From assembly GCA_902472305.1 (NCBI GenBank), contig CABRNK010000007.1, forward strand, positions 1-64,000: a stretch of DNA of 64,000 bases, given 5' to 3'. Below the pieces are notes generated by a model. That model did not search any database. It was not told the DNA's origin and saw only the letters and a list, made by a program, of their open reading frames with translations. Numbering within the stretch: the stretch's first letter is position 1; the number at the start of each line of letters is the position of its first letter. This stretch comes from Hominenteromicrobium sp900549945 (lineage in GTDB: Bacteria; Bacillota; Clostridia; Oscillospirales; Acutalibacteraceae). Positions 15,063 to 22,229 of this stretch are shown piece by piece. A program made the position numbers and the translations under genes.

Positions 15063-16121
15063 TCATCGGTCGGACTTTCCATCTCGGGCCTGCTCTTCGG
15101 AACGACCCGCGCCGTTCAGCTGCTCGGCTGCCCTGCCGCACTCCCTCTGGGTCGATTTGAGGGTGTATCGCCCGTCACGGTCGCCGACCTCATGGACGGT
15201 TCCCTCAAGCTCGCCACGAGAGCCATTCACGATTGTCGGCGCGACCCACTTGATTTCGAGGCCGGTGGGGTTCTCCCTCGGGCCGGTCCAGTACCCGTGC
15301 CAATGGCCGCGCCTGACATGGGGTGCCACATGCCGTCCGGTCTTGCCGCCATCCTGACCCTTCGCCTCATGCTCGTAGACGCGGCGCACCTCCCCGAGCT
15401 GCGGCGCGACGCGGAATCCCACGTCATGGACGGTGCAATCGGTCTGGCGGCTCTTGCGGGTCTGGTTCTTCTGGGGGACGTAGACCGTGCGCACATCGGC
15501 CTCCTTGGAGGAGATGTACATGAGGGTGCCGAGAATTTTTTCCATATCAGACACCCCTGCCGCTTCCATCTGCAATCTGGATGCCATTTCGAGACTATCA
15601 TCTTTGGCTACGATGCCGGTCTCCACCGCCATCATAATCTTCGCCTCTTCGGCTATCGCCAAGGTCCCAATGGCTGCGGCATCTTTGCAATCACCGATGC
15701 TTTTATAATCTTCAAGTGTGATTGGCATCGGAGCGATGGTGTTATCCATTCCCATCATAAAATCGACCTGTCCATTGAGGGCGGCTATGTGAAATCCCCC
15801 GGCGTCACGAAAGCAGAAATAGCCCTCGCGCTCGACCGTGCCGCTCAGCTCGTGACCCCTGAAAACAAAGGGAAACTCTATCGTCTCGCGATGTTGGATG
15901 AACACGCAATCGTAAGGCAGCCTGTCCAACAGCGACATCGGAAACTCCTCCGCCTCGTCAATCGACATCTCGTCCCAAAGCGCGTCATTCATCCGGTAGA
16001 CCTGCTTATTCTCCTCCCAATAGCCAAGGACGTCCTTCTCCATCTTCTTCAAGTTGCCGTAATGCGCCCTCGCCCTGTCGGCCCACACCTGAGCCGGTAC
16101 CTTGCTCGCCGGTATCTTCAT
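15063..16121 (-). CDS. AcrVA2-like anti-CRISPR family protein
   Basis: The protein has 352 residues. Near residues 236-292 it matches the C-terminal part of AcrVA2, the Moraxella anti-CRISPR against Cas12a: EVRR, then PHVRRGHWHGYWTG at 267-280, then KWVAPTIVN. In AcrVA2, as I recall it, the same order reads PHIRRGHWHGYW and RWQPAVFVN. The earlier phrase LPYDCVFI resembles its LPDWCVYV. AcrVA2 lowers Cas12a levels by triggering loss of its mRNA, and homologues occur on many mobile elements. Residues 293-352 are an added charged tail. ATG 16121 follows GAGGAGACCGAC. Activity is unproven. Confidence 0.8.
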   Translation of the reverse strand: MKIPASKVPAQVWADRARAHYGNLKKMEKDVLGYWEENKQVYRMNDALWDEMSIDEAEEFPMSLLDRLPYDCVFIQHRETIEFPFVFRGHELSGTVEREGYFCFRDAGGFHIAALNGQVDFMMGMDNTIAPMPITLEDYKSIGDCKDAAAIGTLAIAEEAKIMMAVETGIVAKDDSLEMASRLQMEAAGVSDMEKILGTLMYISSKEADVRTVYVPQKNQTRKSRQTDCTVHDVGFRVAPQLGEVRRVYEHEAKGQDGGKTGRHVAPHVRRGHWHGYWTGPRENPTGLEIKWVAPTIVNGSRGELEGTVHEVGDRDGRYTLKSTQRECGRAAEQLNGAGRSEEQARDGKSDR

Positions 16122-16255
16122 GTCGGTCTCCTCTCGAACCGTGTATGCCATGCGCCCCCATTATCCATCGCGTGAGCCGTCGAGTCATGTGCGCAGCCGT
16201 GAATCGACGGGGAGGGCGATGCCTCTGGGGAGTCCGAGGGGATGAAGTTCCCTCG

Positions 16256-16822
16256 TCATCCCTGACATGGGCATATCCAATCATCCCAAGGCTCGTCAAG
16301 GTCATCTGATGATGCGAAGGTCTCGGGGATGCGGTCGTGGTGCGCGGCATGGGCGAGTCCGTATATCCGCCCCGGCGCATCGCCGTCCCATGTGCGCGTG
16401 ATGCGCTCGACAACCGCCTCCTCCCCAAGCCCCGTGATTGCCGCCATATCGGCGAGGGTGCATCCGGTGGCGAGGAAGGCCACGGTCATCGCGACCGACT
16501 CCGCACGCCTCACGTAGAGCGCACCGAGACCATCCACTTCATCTCCCAAGCGGATGCCGTGCAGACCCATCACGTCGGCGAATACGGACGCGGCATGCCC
16601 GCGCCGTCCGACATCATCAGGAAGGCTCCCGCCGTATCGCTTGAGGAACAACCGCAGTCTGCGGGGCGTGAGGGGCTTTTTGTACCAAGGCTCCTCGCAG
16701 CCGCCCATGAGCAGCGAGGCACCGTCCCAGAAAGGGCTTTCCACCCCGGCTTGCAGGGCGAGCCGTTCGAGCGTGATGTAACAGGCGGTAGTCCCCAAAT
16801 CGCCTTCGCGCATATCCGGCAT
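16256..16822 (-). CDS. Hypothetical protein with HTH-like segment, 188 aa
   Basis: Not recognised. Near residues 125-148 the sequence CTLADMAAITGLGEEAVVER has the spacing of a helix-turn-helix. The rest is mixed, with a basic stretch TPRRLRLFLKRYGG near residue 52 and an acidic, Trp-containing C terminus ending in CPCQG. GAGGGGAT precedes the ATG. No separate promoter is visible for the AcrVA2-like gene downstream, so both may be read from the promoter at 16848. Confidence 0.6.
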   Translation of the reverse strand: MPDMREGDLGTTACYITLERLALQAGVESPFWDGASLLMGGCEEPWYKKPLTPRRLRLFLKRYGGSLPDDVGRRGHAASVFADVMGLHGIRLGDEVDGLGALYVRRAESVAMTVAFLATGCTLADMAAITGLGEEAVVERITRTWDGDAPGRIYGLAHAAHHDRIPETFASSDDLDEPWDDWICPCQG

Positions 16823-16847
16823 ATCCCCTCCCCGACCTCTTGTCTAG

Positions 16848-16892
16848 GCGCTATCACATCAAACCACAATACCATCAGGATAGATTAGTATC
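16848..16892 (-). promoter_or_regulatory. Cassette promoter
   Basis: Variant of the shared element with a TTTGATGTGAT -10 region and the upstream box TAATCTATCCTGATGG. It probably reads the 188-aa gene and perhaps the AcrVA2-like gene. Confidence 0.55.
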
Positions 16893-16913
16893 TATCTATA
16901 TGAGCCACATGCC

Positions 16914-16938
16914 AAAGGGCACCCTCTCGGGTGCCCCA
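16914..16938 (-). terminator. Cassette terminator
   Basis: GGGCACCC and GGGTGCCC form a perfect 8-bp stem downstream of the 93-aa membrane protein gene. Confidence 0.75.
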
Positions 16939-16943
16939 CGGTG

Positions 16944-17225
16944 TCACCATCCCCGGTTATCCCGTTCGGCCCTGCGGCGCTCGCGCTCGGCGCGACGGCG
17001 GGCGAACTCCGCTTGGATGCGGCGGTCTCGGAGCATACCGGCGATGTAGAGCGAGACGGTCGCGATGACGACCGCGATGACACCGATGATGAACTCGATG
17101 AGCGCGGCCCTCTCGTCCCCATAGCACCTCATCACCACATCGGCGTCCGCGAACATGAACATCCCGATTGGGATGAAGAGGTACCCCGCCACCGTGAACT
17201 TCTCGCTCTTATCCATGTCCCCCAT
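16944..17225 (-). CDS. Two-TM small membrane protein with basic tail
   Basis: Not recognised; 93 residues. Two hydrophobic segments are visible at about 10-25 (VAGYLFIPIGMFMF) and 42-64 (ALIEFIIGVIAVVIATVSLY). The last 25 residues are strongly basic with repeated RRRAERERR, which may bind nucleic acid or phospholipid heads. GGAGGGAG precedes the start; ATG 17231 is an alternative. Confidence 0.6.
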   Translation of the reverse strand: MGDMDKSEKFTVAGYLFIPIGMFMFADADVVMRCYGDERAALIEFIIGVIAVVIATVSLYIAGMLRDRRIQAEFARRRAERERRRAERDNRGW

Positions 17226-17257
17226 GGTCATCTCCCTCCATCGCGCCTTGCGTGCCA

Positions 17258-17300
17258 CTATTATAGCAAACCATAAAGCTATAAATGTAGTAAGACAGGC
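17258..17300 (-). promoter_or_regulatory. Cassette promoter
   Basis: Extended -10 TTGCTATAAT with the upstream box TTACTACATTTATAG, serving the 93-aa membrane protein gene. Confidence 0.75.
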
Positions 17301-17313
17301 ATCCACATATCCA

Positions 17314-17442
17314 TCATAAAGAAGGGCACCCACTCGGATGCCCTCTCTTGGGTATATGCCCTGCCATCTCCTCCCGCCTGCGGGCCTCGATGTCCTCCTC
17401 GTTCTCCTTCGCCAAGATTCTCGCCGTCCTCGCATCGAGCAT
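17314..17442 (-). CDS. Predicted 42-aa helical peptide
   Basis: A short reading frame with a good site (GAGAGGGGAACACCT before the ATG). It encodes a mostly helical, charged peptide (ARILAKENEEDIEARRREEM in the middle). Its last codons run through the terminator hairpin at 17322-17345, which is unusual but possible. It sits between the terminator of the gene upstream and the next cassette promoter, where a gene would be expected. Confidence 0.45.
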   Translation of the reverse strand: MLDARTARILAKENEEDIEARRREEMAGHIPKRGHPSGCPSL

Positions 17443-17473
17443 AGGTGTTCCCCTCTCTTCCAGTCCCACACGG

Positions 17474-17500
17474 GGAAGGGGCACCGCCGAGGTGCCCCCT
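17474..17500 (-). terminator. Cassette terminator
   Basis: GGGGCACC and GGTGCCCC form a perfect 8-bp stem downstream of the 155-aa gene. Confidence 0.75.
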
Positions 17501-17517
17501 GATGTTTCCATATCCGG

Positions 17518-17985
17518 CTACTCGTTGAAACGGCAACGGGAATCTAACCAATCCGCCACCTCATGGAAGGCGTCTGCATCCACGTCCCACGGCATGACCA
17601 CCCAAATCTCGGTGAAGGGGTCGTTAGCCTTCCACTGGTCCACATCCTCCGCGAACACCACATGGAGGTCTGGCCGCTCGGCTCCCAACTCCTCCGCACG
17701 TCCGCGAGCCAGCTCGACAAGCTCCGGGTAGCCCATGCCGAGGTCCGCTGCGTAGCTCCCGTCATACATGGCGGAGAGCTGGACGCAGTACCGCCCATCC
17801 CACTCGACAAGGTAGCACTCCACCCCGTAGCCGTCCGACCACAAATCGTCCAGCACGCGCCTGAGTTGCACGGGAAGCTCCTCCGGCCCGATGTCGCGCC
17901 CATCGGGGGCGGTGAGGTCCGCAGTCGCGTTCGACCAGTAGCGGTGCCCCTCCGGGTACTCACCCTTCTTCAACGTGTGCAGCAT
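17518..17985 (-). CDS. Hypothetical acidic protein, 155 aa
   Basis: Not recognised. It is acidic and rich in Trp/Tyr, with alternating strands (GYGVECYLVEWDGRYCVQL), a helix (PELVELARGRAEELGAE) and a final acidic half (EIWVVMPWDVDADAFHEVAD). GAGAGGAAATGAC precedes the ATG. It has its own promoter and terminator. Confidence 0.65.
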   Translation of the reverse strand: MLHTLKKGEYPEGHRYWSNATADLTAPDGRDIGPEELPVQLRRVLDDLWSDGYGVECYLVEWDGRYCVQLSAMYDGSYAADLGMGYPELVELARGRAEELGAERPDLHVVFAEDVDQWKANDPFTEIWVVMPWDVDADAFHEVADWLDSRCRFNE

Positions 17986-18015
17986 GTCATTTCCTCTCTT
18001 CTCGATTGCCTGTGC

Positions 18016-18070
18016 CCTAATTATATCAATATGGTATCCTACTAATGTAGCAAACCATATTCCTACATAG
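18016..18070 (-). promoter_or_regulatory. Cassette promoter
   Basis: Extended -10 TTGATATAAT with the upstream box TTGCTACATTAGTAG, serving the 155-aa gene. Confidence 0.75.
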
Positions 18071-18079
18071 TCTTTCCAT

Positions 18080-18108
18080 GAAAAGGGGCACCCTCCCGGA
18101 TGCCCCTC
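18080..18108 (-). terminator. Cassette terminator
   Basis: GGGGCA and TGCCCC arms (AGGGGCACCC-n-GGATGCCCCT type) downstream of the 69-aa gene. Confidence 0.75.
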
Positions 18109-18111
18109 AAG

Positions 18112-18321
18112 CTAGATGACGCGCAGTTGAAGTGTGGCCCCGACACCACCGGATTCCCAATCCGCTTCGAGCACGTCGGTGCCGCGACGGTACGCAACCT
18201 TCAAAGTCTCAAACAGCCAATCCTCGGCTTCCCTGACCGTATGGAAATCGCGCTCATGAATGACCCGACTCCCGTCATCAATCAAGTACGTGACCCTCGC
18301 ATTGATGTTATCCGTATCCAT
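18112..18321 (-). CDS. Hypothetical protein, 69 aa
   Basis: Not recognised. Short strands (INARVTYLIDDGSRVIHERD) are followed by a helix (REAEDWLFETLKVAYRRG) and a final strand, a beta-beta-alpha-beta order. GGAGGG lies five bases before ATG 18321; ATG 18333 is an alternative. No cassette promoter separates it from the 66-aa gene upstream, so it may depend on readthrough of the hairpin at 18354. Confidence 0.6.
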   Translation of the reverse strand: MDTDNINARVTYLIDDGSRVIHERDFHTVREAEDWLFETLKVAYRRGTDVLEADWESGGVGATLQLRVI

Positions 18322-18353
18322 GATTCCCTCCATGTTCCCCTATGGTTATGGTG

Positions 18354-18380
18354 GAAAGGGCACCCCATCGGATGCCCCTC
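18354..18380 (-). terminator. Cassette terminator or attenuator between two small genes
   Basis: GGGCA/TGCCC hairpin of the recurring type between the 66-aa gene and the 69-aa gene. No promoter follows it, so partial readthrough may set the ratio of the two products. Confidence 0.65.
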
Positions 18381-18392
18381 GAACATCCCCTA

Positions 18393-18593
18393 CTACTGCA
18401 ACGCGATGCCGCATCCGGTCAACGGCTCGCCCTCACGGTACTGGCGGTCAAGCTCCTCAAGCTCCGCCCTCCGCCACTTGCGGGCGTTCTCCGCATCCCC
18501 GAGGCATCCCGCATCCTCGTGCTCGCAGATTTCCTCAAGGTAGTAATCCTTCACCTGACGGCACTTCTGCTTGTACTCTTCCTCGCGGCTCAT
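18393..18593 (-). CDS. Hypothetical helical protein, 66 aa
   Basis: Not recognised. It is highly charged and helical (REEEYKQKCRQVKDYYLEEI, ENARKWRRAELEELDRQYRE) with cysteines at 11, 23, 30 and 61. GAGAAGGGAACCGGAT precedes the ATG. Confidence 0.6.
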   Translation of the reverse strand: MSREEEYKQKCRQVKDYYLEEICEHEDAGCLGDAENARKWRRAELEELDRQYREGEPLTGCGIALQ

Positions 18594-18621
18594 ATCCGGT
18601 TCCCTTCTCTCGGTTGCCTGT

Positions 18622-18680
18622 GGCTTTATTATAGCAATATGTCATTCTACCAATATAGCAAACCATAATACTACATATTC
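18622..18680 (-). promoter_or_regulatory. Cassette promoter
   Basis: Extended -10 TTGCTATAAT with the upstream box TTGCTATATTGGTAG, preceded by GTAGTATTATGG. It serves the 66-aa gene. Confidence 0.8.
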
Positions 18681-18686
18681 TCTCCA

Positions 18687-18716
18687 TGAAAAGGGGCACC
18701 CTCTCGGATGCCCCTC
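18687..18716 (-). terminator. Cassette terminator
   Basis: AGGGGCA and TGCCCCT arms downstream of the 84-aa gene. Confidence 0.75.
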
Positions 18717-18722
18717 ACCTGA

Positions 18723-18977
18723 TTACCAGAAGGCGTAGAACGCGGGAGACTGCCTAACACCACCTATGAACTCGACATGCCGCCGCACCTCGAACCCGCG
18801 CTGACGCAGGATTTCGATGGCCTTCTCCTTCGCCCCGTTCATGCAGTCGCAATAGGAGAGACACGAATCTCGCTGCCCGTGCTCCGCAGCTTTGCGGATG
18901 CAGCGCTCGAAATACTCAAGCGCTTCCGTAACTTTCTGGTCACCGCTCATATCGCGAGCCATATCCGCAGTAAGCAT
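18723..18977 (-). CDS. Hypothetical cysteine-containing protein, 84 aa
   Basis: Not recognised. The helical N-terminal part includes ALEYFERCIRKAAEHG, a CLSYCDCMNG cluster follows near residues 39-48, then a helix and a final strand (FEVRRHVEFIGG). The clustered cysteines could bind metal. GAGGAAGGAACCGGGT precedes the ATG. Confidence 0.6.
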   Translation of the reverse strand: MLTADMARDMSGDQKVTEALEYFERCIRKAAEHGQRDSCLSYCDCMNGAKEKAIEILRQRGFEVRRHVEFIGGVRQSPAFYAFW

Positions 18978-19011
18978 ACCCGGTTCCTTCCTCTCTCGTT
19001 CTTACCGTGCC

Positions 19012-19066
19012 TTAATTATATCAACCTATCATGCTATCAATGTGGTAAACTACATTCCTACATACC
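19012..19066 (-). promoter_or_regulatory. Cassette promoter
   Basis: Extended -10 TTGATATAAT with the upstream box TTTACCACATTGATAG, serving the 84-aa gene. Confidence 0.75.
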
Positions 19067-19073
19067 TTCTTCA

Positions 19074-19450
19074 CAAGGTCGCCCCTGCGGGGAACTGGGT
19101 CATAGGGGCTTGCCCCTATCCTCGCCCCCCTCCCTCTCGTCACCCATGCGGACCAGCCGCCATGTCTGTGGCTTCGCCCTCTCTGGAACCGTCACCCTTA
19201 CTTCCTCCCTCCTTGCCTTCCATCCACACATGAGAAAAGGGGCCGCGCCGAGCGCGACCCCTTCCGTGCGGGCATCTTCATGTATGTCGAAATCCATCCA
19301 AGCTTCTCGTTGCACGTCAGCGCTACGCCCTATCACGTCTGGTCTTCTCGAAGCGTGGCCGCGCCCTTCCGTCTCAGGTCCAATCTTGGCCGCGATACTC
19401 TTTTCCACCGCATCGCCGGTCTTACCCGAGGTGCCGTATCGGTGGGACCC
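19074..19450 (-). repeat. Long non-coding repeat, copy B
   Basis: Homologue of 10196-10632 in the same orientation and likewise just after a small gene. The hairpins ATAGGGGCAAGCCCCTAT (near 19102) and AAGGGG...CCCCTT (near 19245) are conserved, as is the 5' block with CCACCG...CGGTGG near 19410-19445. The middle 110 bases differ. Small insertions of one and six bases break any shared long reading frame over the 3' block, which favours an RNA or DNA function there. Confidence 0.6.
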
Positions 19451-19462
19451 GACTGCGCACGC

Positions 19463-19711
19463 CTAGTAGGGCATCGCCAAGAGGGGCAGCACCGCGATGT
19501 AGCCGATGACCGACAGCGCGATTCGGATGCCGAGGCCGATGAGCGCGAACTTCGTGCAATCGGAGCGGTACGGCGCGTCCATGTTGCACAGGGACGCCAA
19601 GATTGCGCATCCCGCACCGCCGAGCAGGCCCGCGAAGAGGTAGCCCGCCTTCTGACCGCCCGTGAGGAACGTCTTGCGCGTCACGAGCACTTGGTCGTTC
19701 TGGTTCTCCAT
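19463..19711 (-). CDS. Two-TM small membrane protein, 82 aa
   Basis: Not recognised. Two hydrophobic segments are visible (AGYLFAGLLGGAGCAILASL near 21-40; ALIGLGIRIALSVIGYIAVL near 56-75) with a polar loop containing Cys. ATG 19711 follows TTGGAGTC; ATG 19732 is an alternative. The TAG stop is followed in the same frame by the segment shared with the 93-aa gene at 10645. Confidence 0.6.
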   Translation of the reverse strand: MENQNDQVLVTRKTFLTGGQKAGYLFAGLLGGAGCAILASLCNMDAPYRSDCTKFALIGLGIRIALSVIGYIAVLPLLAMPY

Positions 19712-19819
19712 GATTTGACTCCAATCGGACAAGGGGACCGGGGGTGCGCGTCAGCGCCCCGCCGGTCCCCATATGCAACCACCGTCAAGAAAGGAGACGG
19801 CCCGTCCATCGTAACACAC

Positions 19820-20098
19820 TCAGCCCCGATATAACGCCTTGTTCTCCTCGTACCATCGACTGGCATCCTCGACGGTGCCCCCGCCCAAATGACCCACGAC
19901 TTCGGCACCCTCGTATAAGCGGTCGGAGAAGAACGGGCGGCACTCGTCGCAGAAGGAGCGAAGGCCGCGCTCAATCCACGACGGATTGCAGGCGTTCACC
20001 CACAGCCCCTCCTCGCCCTCGATTGACACGAGGTAGTCGCGCCCGCCCCCCTCGTACTCGATGATGTCCCCGGCACTGTACATGTCCCTCAAACCCAT
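19820..20098 (-). CDS. Hypothetical protein, 92 aa
   Basis: Not recognised. It begins with strands (AGDIIEYEGGGRDYLVSIEG), carries a CDEC pair near residues 50-53 and ends with a helix (EDASRWYEENKALYRG). The ribosome site GGGAGAG is about eleven bases from the ATG. It is the first leftward gene and faces the rightward replication genes across an inverted repeat. Confidence 0.6.
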   Translation of the reverse strand: MGLRDMYSAGDIIEYEGGGRDYLVSIEGEEGLWVNACNPSWIERGLRSFCDECRPFFSDRLYEGAEVVGHLGGGTVEDASRWYEENKALYRG

Positions 20099-20131
20099 GG
20101 ATTGAACTTCTCTCCCGAGGCAACCACCTCT

Positions 20132-20206
20132 GTCGGTTTTCCACGCTTTCAATGGCCGAAGGGTTCCCAACCCGACCTGCAGGCTGTTGGAAGGGTGGAA
20201 AACCGA
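20132..20206. promoter_or_regulatory. 21-bp imperfect inverted repeat between divergent genes
   Basis: The arms 20132-20152 and 20186-20206 begin and end with a perfect GTCGGTTTTCCAC/GTGGAAAACCGAC match; the remaining eight positions carry two or three mismatches. A TATAAT hexamer at 20215-20220 faces right, toward the 135-aa gene. This could be an operator controlling both directions, or part of an origin. Confidence 0.65.
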
Positions 20207-20258
20207 CTCTGGCATATAATAGAGGCTCATGTCGGCGAATAGACGGAAAGGACCTAAC

Positions 20259-20666
20259 ATGGCAACGGTATCTGAAATCGACGGGAAGCTCGATGAGCTG
20301 AAACGGCAGGCCGCCGCACTCAAGGAGCAGCGGAAGGTAGCCGCCGCCAAGGAGCGCGAGCAGGCGAGGAAGTGGAAAGCCGCGACCCTCGCGGCAATCG
20401 GCGAAATCGTGCTCAAGACCCTCGGCGCGGATTGGACCGACATCGACCTCGAAGGGCTGCAAGGCTGGCTCGCCGACAACGCCGAGGACATCCGGCTCAT
20501 GGCGGTCACCAACCCGCGCACGCCTGTGGAGGCGAAGGAGGCGCTTGACGCGTTCAAGCGCTCCTCGAAGCCGAAGCGCACAGGGAAGCCCGATGCGGTC
20601 GAGGATGTGACCGAAATGCCGGAAACCATCGACATGGCCGAGGATGAGAAGCAGGCGGACTGGTAG
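20259..20666 (+). CDS. Coiled-coil protein of unknown function, 135 aa
   Basis: Not recognised. Residues 5-45 form a charged coiled coil (KLDELKRQAAALKEQRKVAA), a helical domain follows (ADWTDIDLEGLQGWLADN), and an acidic tail closes the protein. The layout resembles small relaxosome or replication accessory proteins of plasmids, but no family match is certain. ATG 20259 follows GGAAAGGACCTAAC. It is the first rightward gene. Confidence 0.6.
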   Translation: MATVSEIDGKLDELKRQAAALKEQRKVAAAKEREQARKWKAATLAAIGEIVLKTLGADWTDIDLEGLQGWLADNAEDIRLMAVTNPRTPVEAKEALDAFKRSSKPKRTGKPDAVEDVTEMPETIDMAEDEKQADW

Positions 20667-20682
20667 GCCGCAAAAGGGAAAA

Positions 20683-20726
20683 ACCCGCAGCGGATGGCAG
20701 ATGCCTCCCCCTGCGGGTCTCCCGTC
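20683..20726 (+). terminator. Terminator-like hairpin after the 135-aa gene
   Basis: ACCCGCAG and CTGCGGGT form an 8-bp stem with a 20-base loop, followed by CTCCC. The T run is weak. Confidence 0.55.
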
Positions 20727-20844
20727 TCTGCTGCAACTCATCAAGCAGAAAGGACTGACTCGATGATACTACACCTCGGCGCTTTCAGCACCCACATTTC
20801 ACATTCCCGACCGATTTGGCACTCGGCTACCCCTCGCGCGTGTC

Positions 20845-21110
20845 CCTATAAATAATTTAATGGGTGTGTGAAGGATACGTGGAGAGCGATATGTCATATT
20901 GCAAGCATTGTAGGAGACTATCTTACTACAAACATGGTGAATATATGGAGCCGCCATGCGGCGTGCGCCCAATCGCCGAATGGTGTATCCTCGGTATCGA
21001 GGTTTATTGCGGAACCGGACAACTTAGCTTTCTCAGCCCTCGTGGCGGGAAATATATAGAAATACCCCGTGGTGTCCGCAATCGCCACGGGGTATTGTCG
21101 TTTGGAGGCA
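20845..21110 (+). promoter_or_regulatory. Leader of the replication operon with attenuator hairpin
   Basis: No gene is evident between 20727 and 21115. An AT-rich promoter-like stretch (TATAAATAATTTAAT) lies at about 20850. About 250 bases of leader follow, with hairpins near 20950 and 20995 and finally a perfect 12-bp stem AATACCCCGTGG/CCACGGGGTATT at 21060-21096, followed by GTCGTTT just before the ribosome site. This suits transcription attenuation or antisense control of copy number. Confidence 0.6.
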
Positions 21111-21115
21111 CTTAC

Positions 21116-21460
21116 ATGGAGGTCAGTTTCGATGCTGACGTGGCGGCGGAGCACGGCGTCCGCGCCGCAGTCGTGCTCAATCATATCGCGCACCTGATGC
21201 GGTTCCCCGACGGGTCGCAGGCCGGTCATTTCAAGACGTGCGGGCGCGCTTACGTGCATGTGTCGCCCGAGTACCTTTGGAAATTGTTCCCCTTCATGAG
21301 CCTCCGTCAGGCGACAGAGGCCTTGAGGGAGCTTCGCGAAGGCGGTCTCATCGCCGAGCGCGAATATGGCGGTCTCGACCCCGACGGGAAACGCCGTCGC
21401 ATGACGGCTCCCATCAAGGCACCCGCAAGGAAGGAAAACATCTATGGCGGTTCTTCGTAA
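21116..21460 (+). CDS. Winged-helix replication-associated protein, 114 aa
   Basis: The N-terminal DADVAAEHGVRAAVVLNHIAHL and the later SPEYLWKLFPFMSLRQATEALRELREGGLIAERE give the helix-turn-helix and wing of small replication or primosome proteins. This matches the first half of many plasmid and phage initiation proteins. The ATG follows TTTGGAGGCACTTAC. Its stop overlaps the next gene by 17 bases, so both are made together. Confidence 0.7.
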   Translation: MEVSFDADVAAEHGVRAAVVLNHIAHLMRFPDGSQAGHFKTCGRAYVHVSPEYLWKLFPFMSLRQATEALRELREGGLIAEREYGGLDPDGKRRRMTAPIKAPARKENIYGGSS

Positions 21461-22229
21461 AGCACACAAGAGCAATTTCACGGTCATCAACAACCAGGTT
21501 TTCAAGAGCAACCTATCGCTCAAGGCTCGCGGTCTCCTGAGCACCATGCTCTCGCTTCCTGACAACTGGAATTTCAGCACGACAGGCTTAACCTCCATCC
21601 TTCCATCTGATGGGGAGAGCATCATCCGCTCCGCCATCAAGGAATTGGAGACAAATGGCTATCTCACGCGAGAGCGCATACGTGATGACAAGGGCAAAAT
21701 CGTCGATTGGCTTTGGACTTTCTCGGATTACCCACAGGATGGAAACCCACATGTGGAAAATCAACATGTGGGTAAACCACAACTGGATAGCCCACATGTG
21801 GGAAACCAACCACAATTAAATACTAAAGAAGAAAATACGAATGGAGAAAGTAAAAAGGGAGCAAGTACCGATGGATATGCGACCGCCCCGGCGAAGGCTG
21901 CTCCCGAGAAGAAGGGCACCTATGGGCGGTATCGCAACGTCAAACTGACGGACACCGACCTCTCGAAGCTCAAGGCCGAGTTCCCCGCAGATTGGCAGGA
22001 GCGCATCGACCGTTTGAGCACGTACATGGACAGCAGCGGCAAGAGCTACAAGAACCACCTCGCCACCATCCGCAACTGGGCCAGAAGAGACGCCAAGCGC
22101 GAAGCGACCTCGCATAAACCCCTTGCATCGAATCCCGGTCGGCGCGAGATGACACCGGAGGAGGTCATGGAGAAACACGGGTGCGATTACTTCACCGCTC
22201 AGGAAATGCTCTGTGACGGGACGTACTGA
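21444..22229 (+). CDS. RepA-like plasmid replication initiator
   Basis: The protein has 261 residues. The N-terminal 95 match the helix-turn-helix replication initiators of Firmicutes and relatives: AVLRKAHKSNFTVINNQVF, LSLKARGLLSTMLSLPDNW and IIRSAIKELETNGYLTRER. A linker of residues 96-130 is encoded by palindromic DNA repeats (HVENQHVGKPQLDSPHVGN). The C-terminal domain contains LTDTDLSKLKAEFP and SGKSYKNHLATIRNW, typical of DnaD-like ends. AAGGAAGGAAAACATCT precedes the ATG. Confidence 0.85.
   Translation: MAVLRKAHKSNFTVINNQVFKSNLSLKARGLLSTMLSLPDNWNFSTTGLTSILPSDGESIIRSAIKELETNGYLTRERIRDDKGKIVDWLWTFSDYPQDGNPHVENQHVGKPQLDSPHVGNQPQLNTKEENTNGESKKGASTDGYATAPAKAAPEKKGTYGRYRNVKLTDTDLSKLKAEFPADWQERIDRLSTYMDSSGKSYKNHLATIRNWARRDAKREATSHKPLASNPGRREMTPEEVMEKHGCDYFTAQEMLCDGTY
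21738..21814 (+). repeat. Palindromic iteron-like repeats inside the rep gene
   Basis: Copies of CCACATGTGG or half sites (CCACATGTGG twice, AACATGTGGG and AACCACAAC) lie 20-40 bases apart within the linker-coding part of the initiator gene. Repeats in this place are common in this Rep family and could be the initiator's own binding sites. Confidence 0.6.

Noticed and set aside
19100..19408. Frames in repeats A and B with similar peptides (LGAAPFLM...)
   Set aside because: One- and six-base indels between the copies break the shared frame, so the similarity reflects DNA or RNA conservation.
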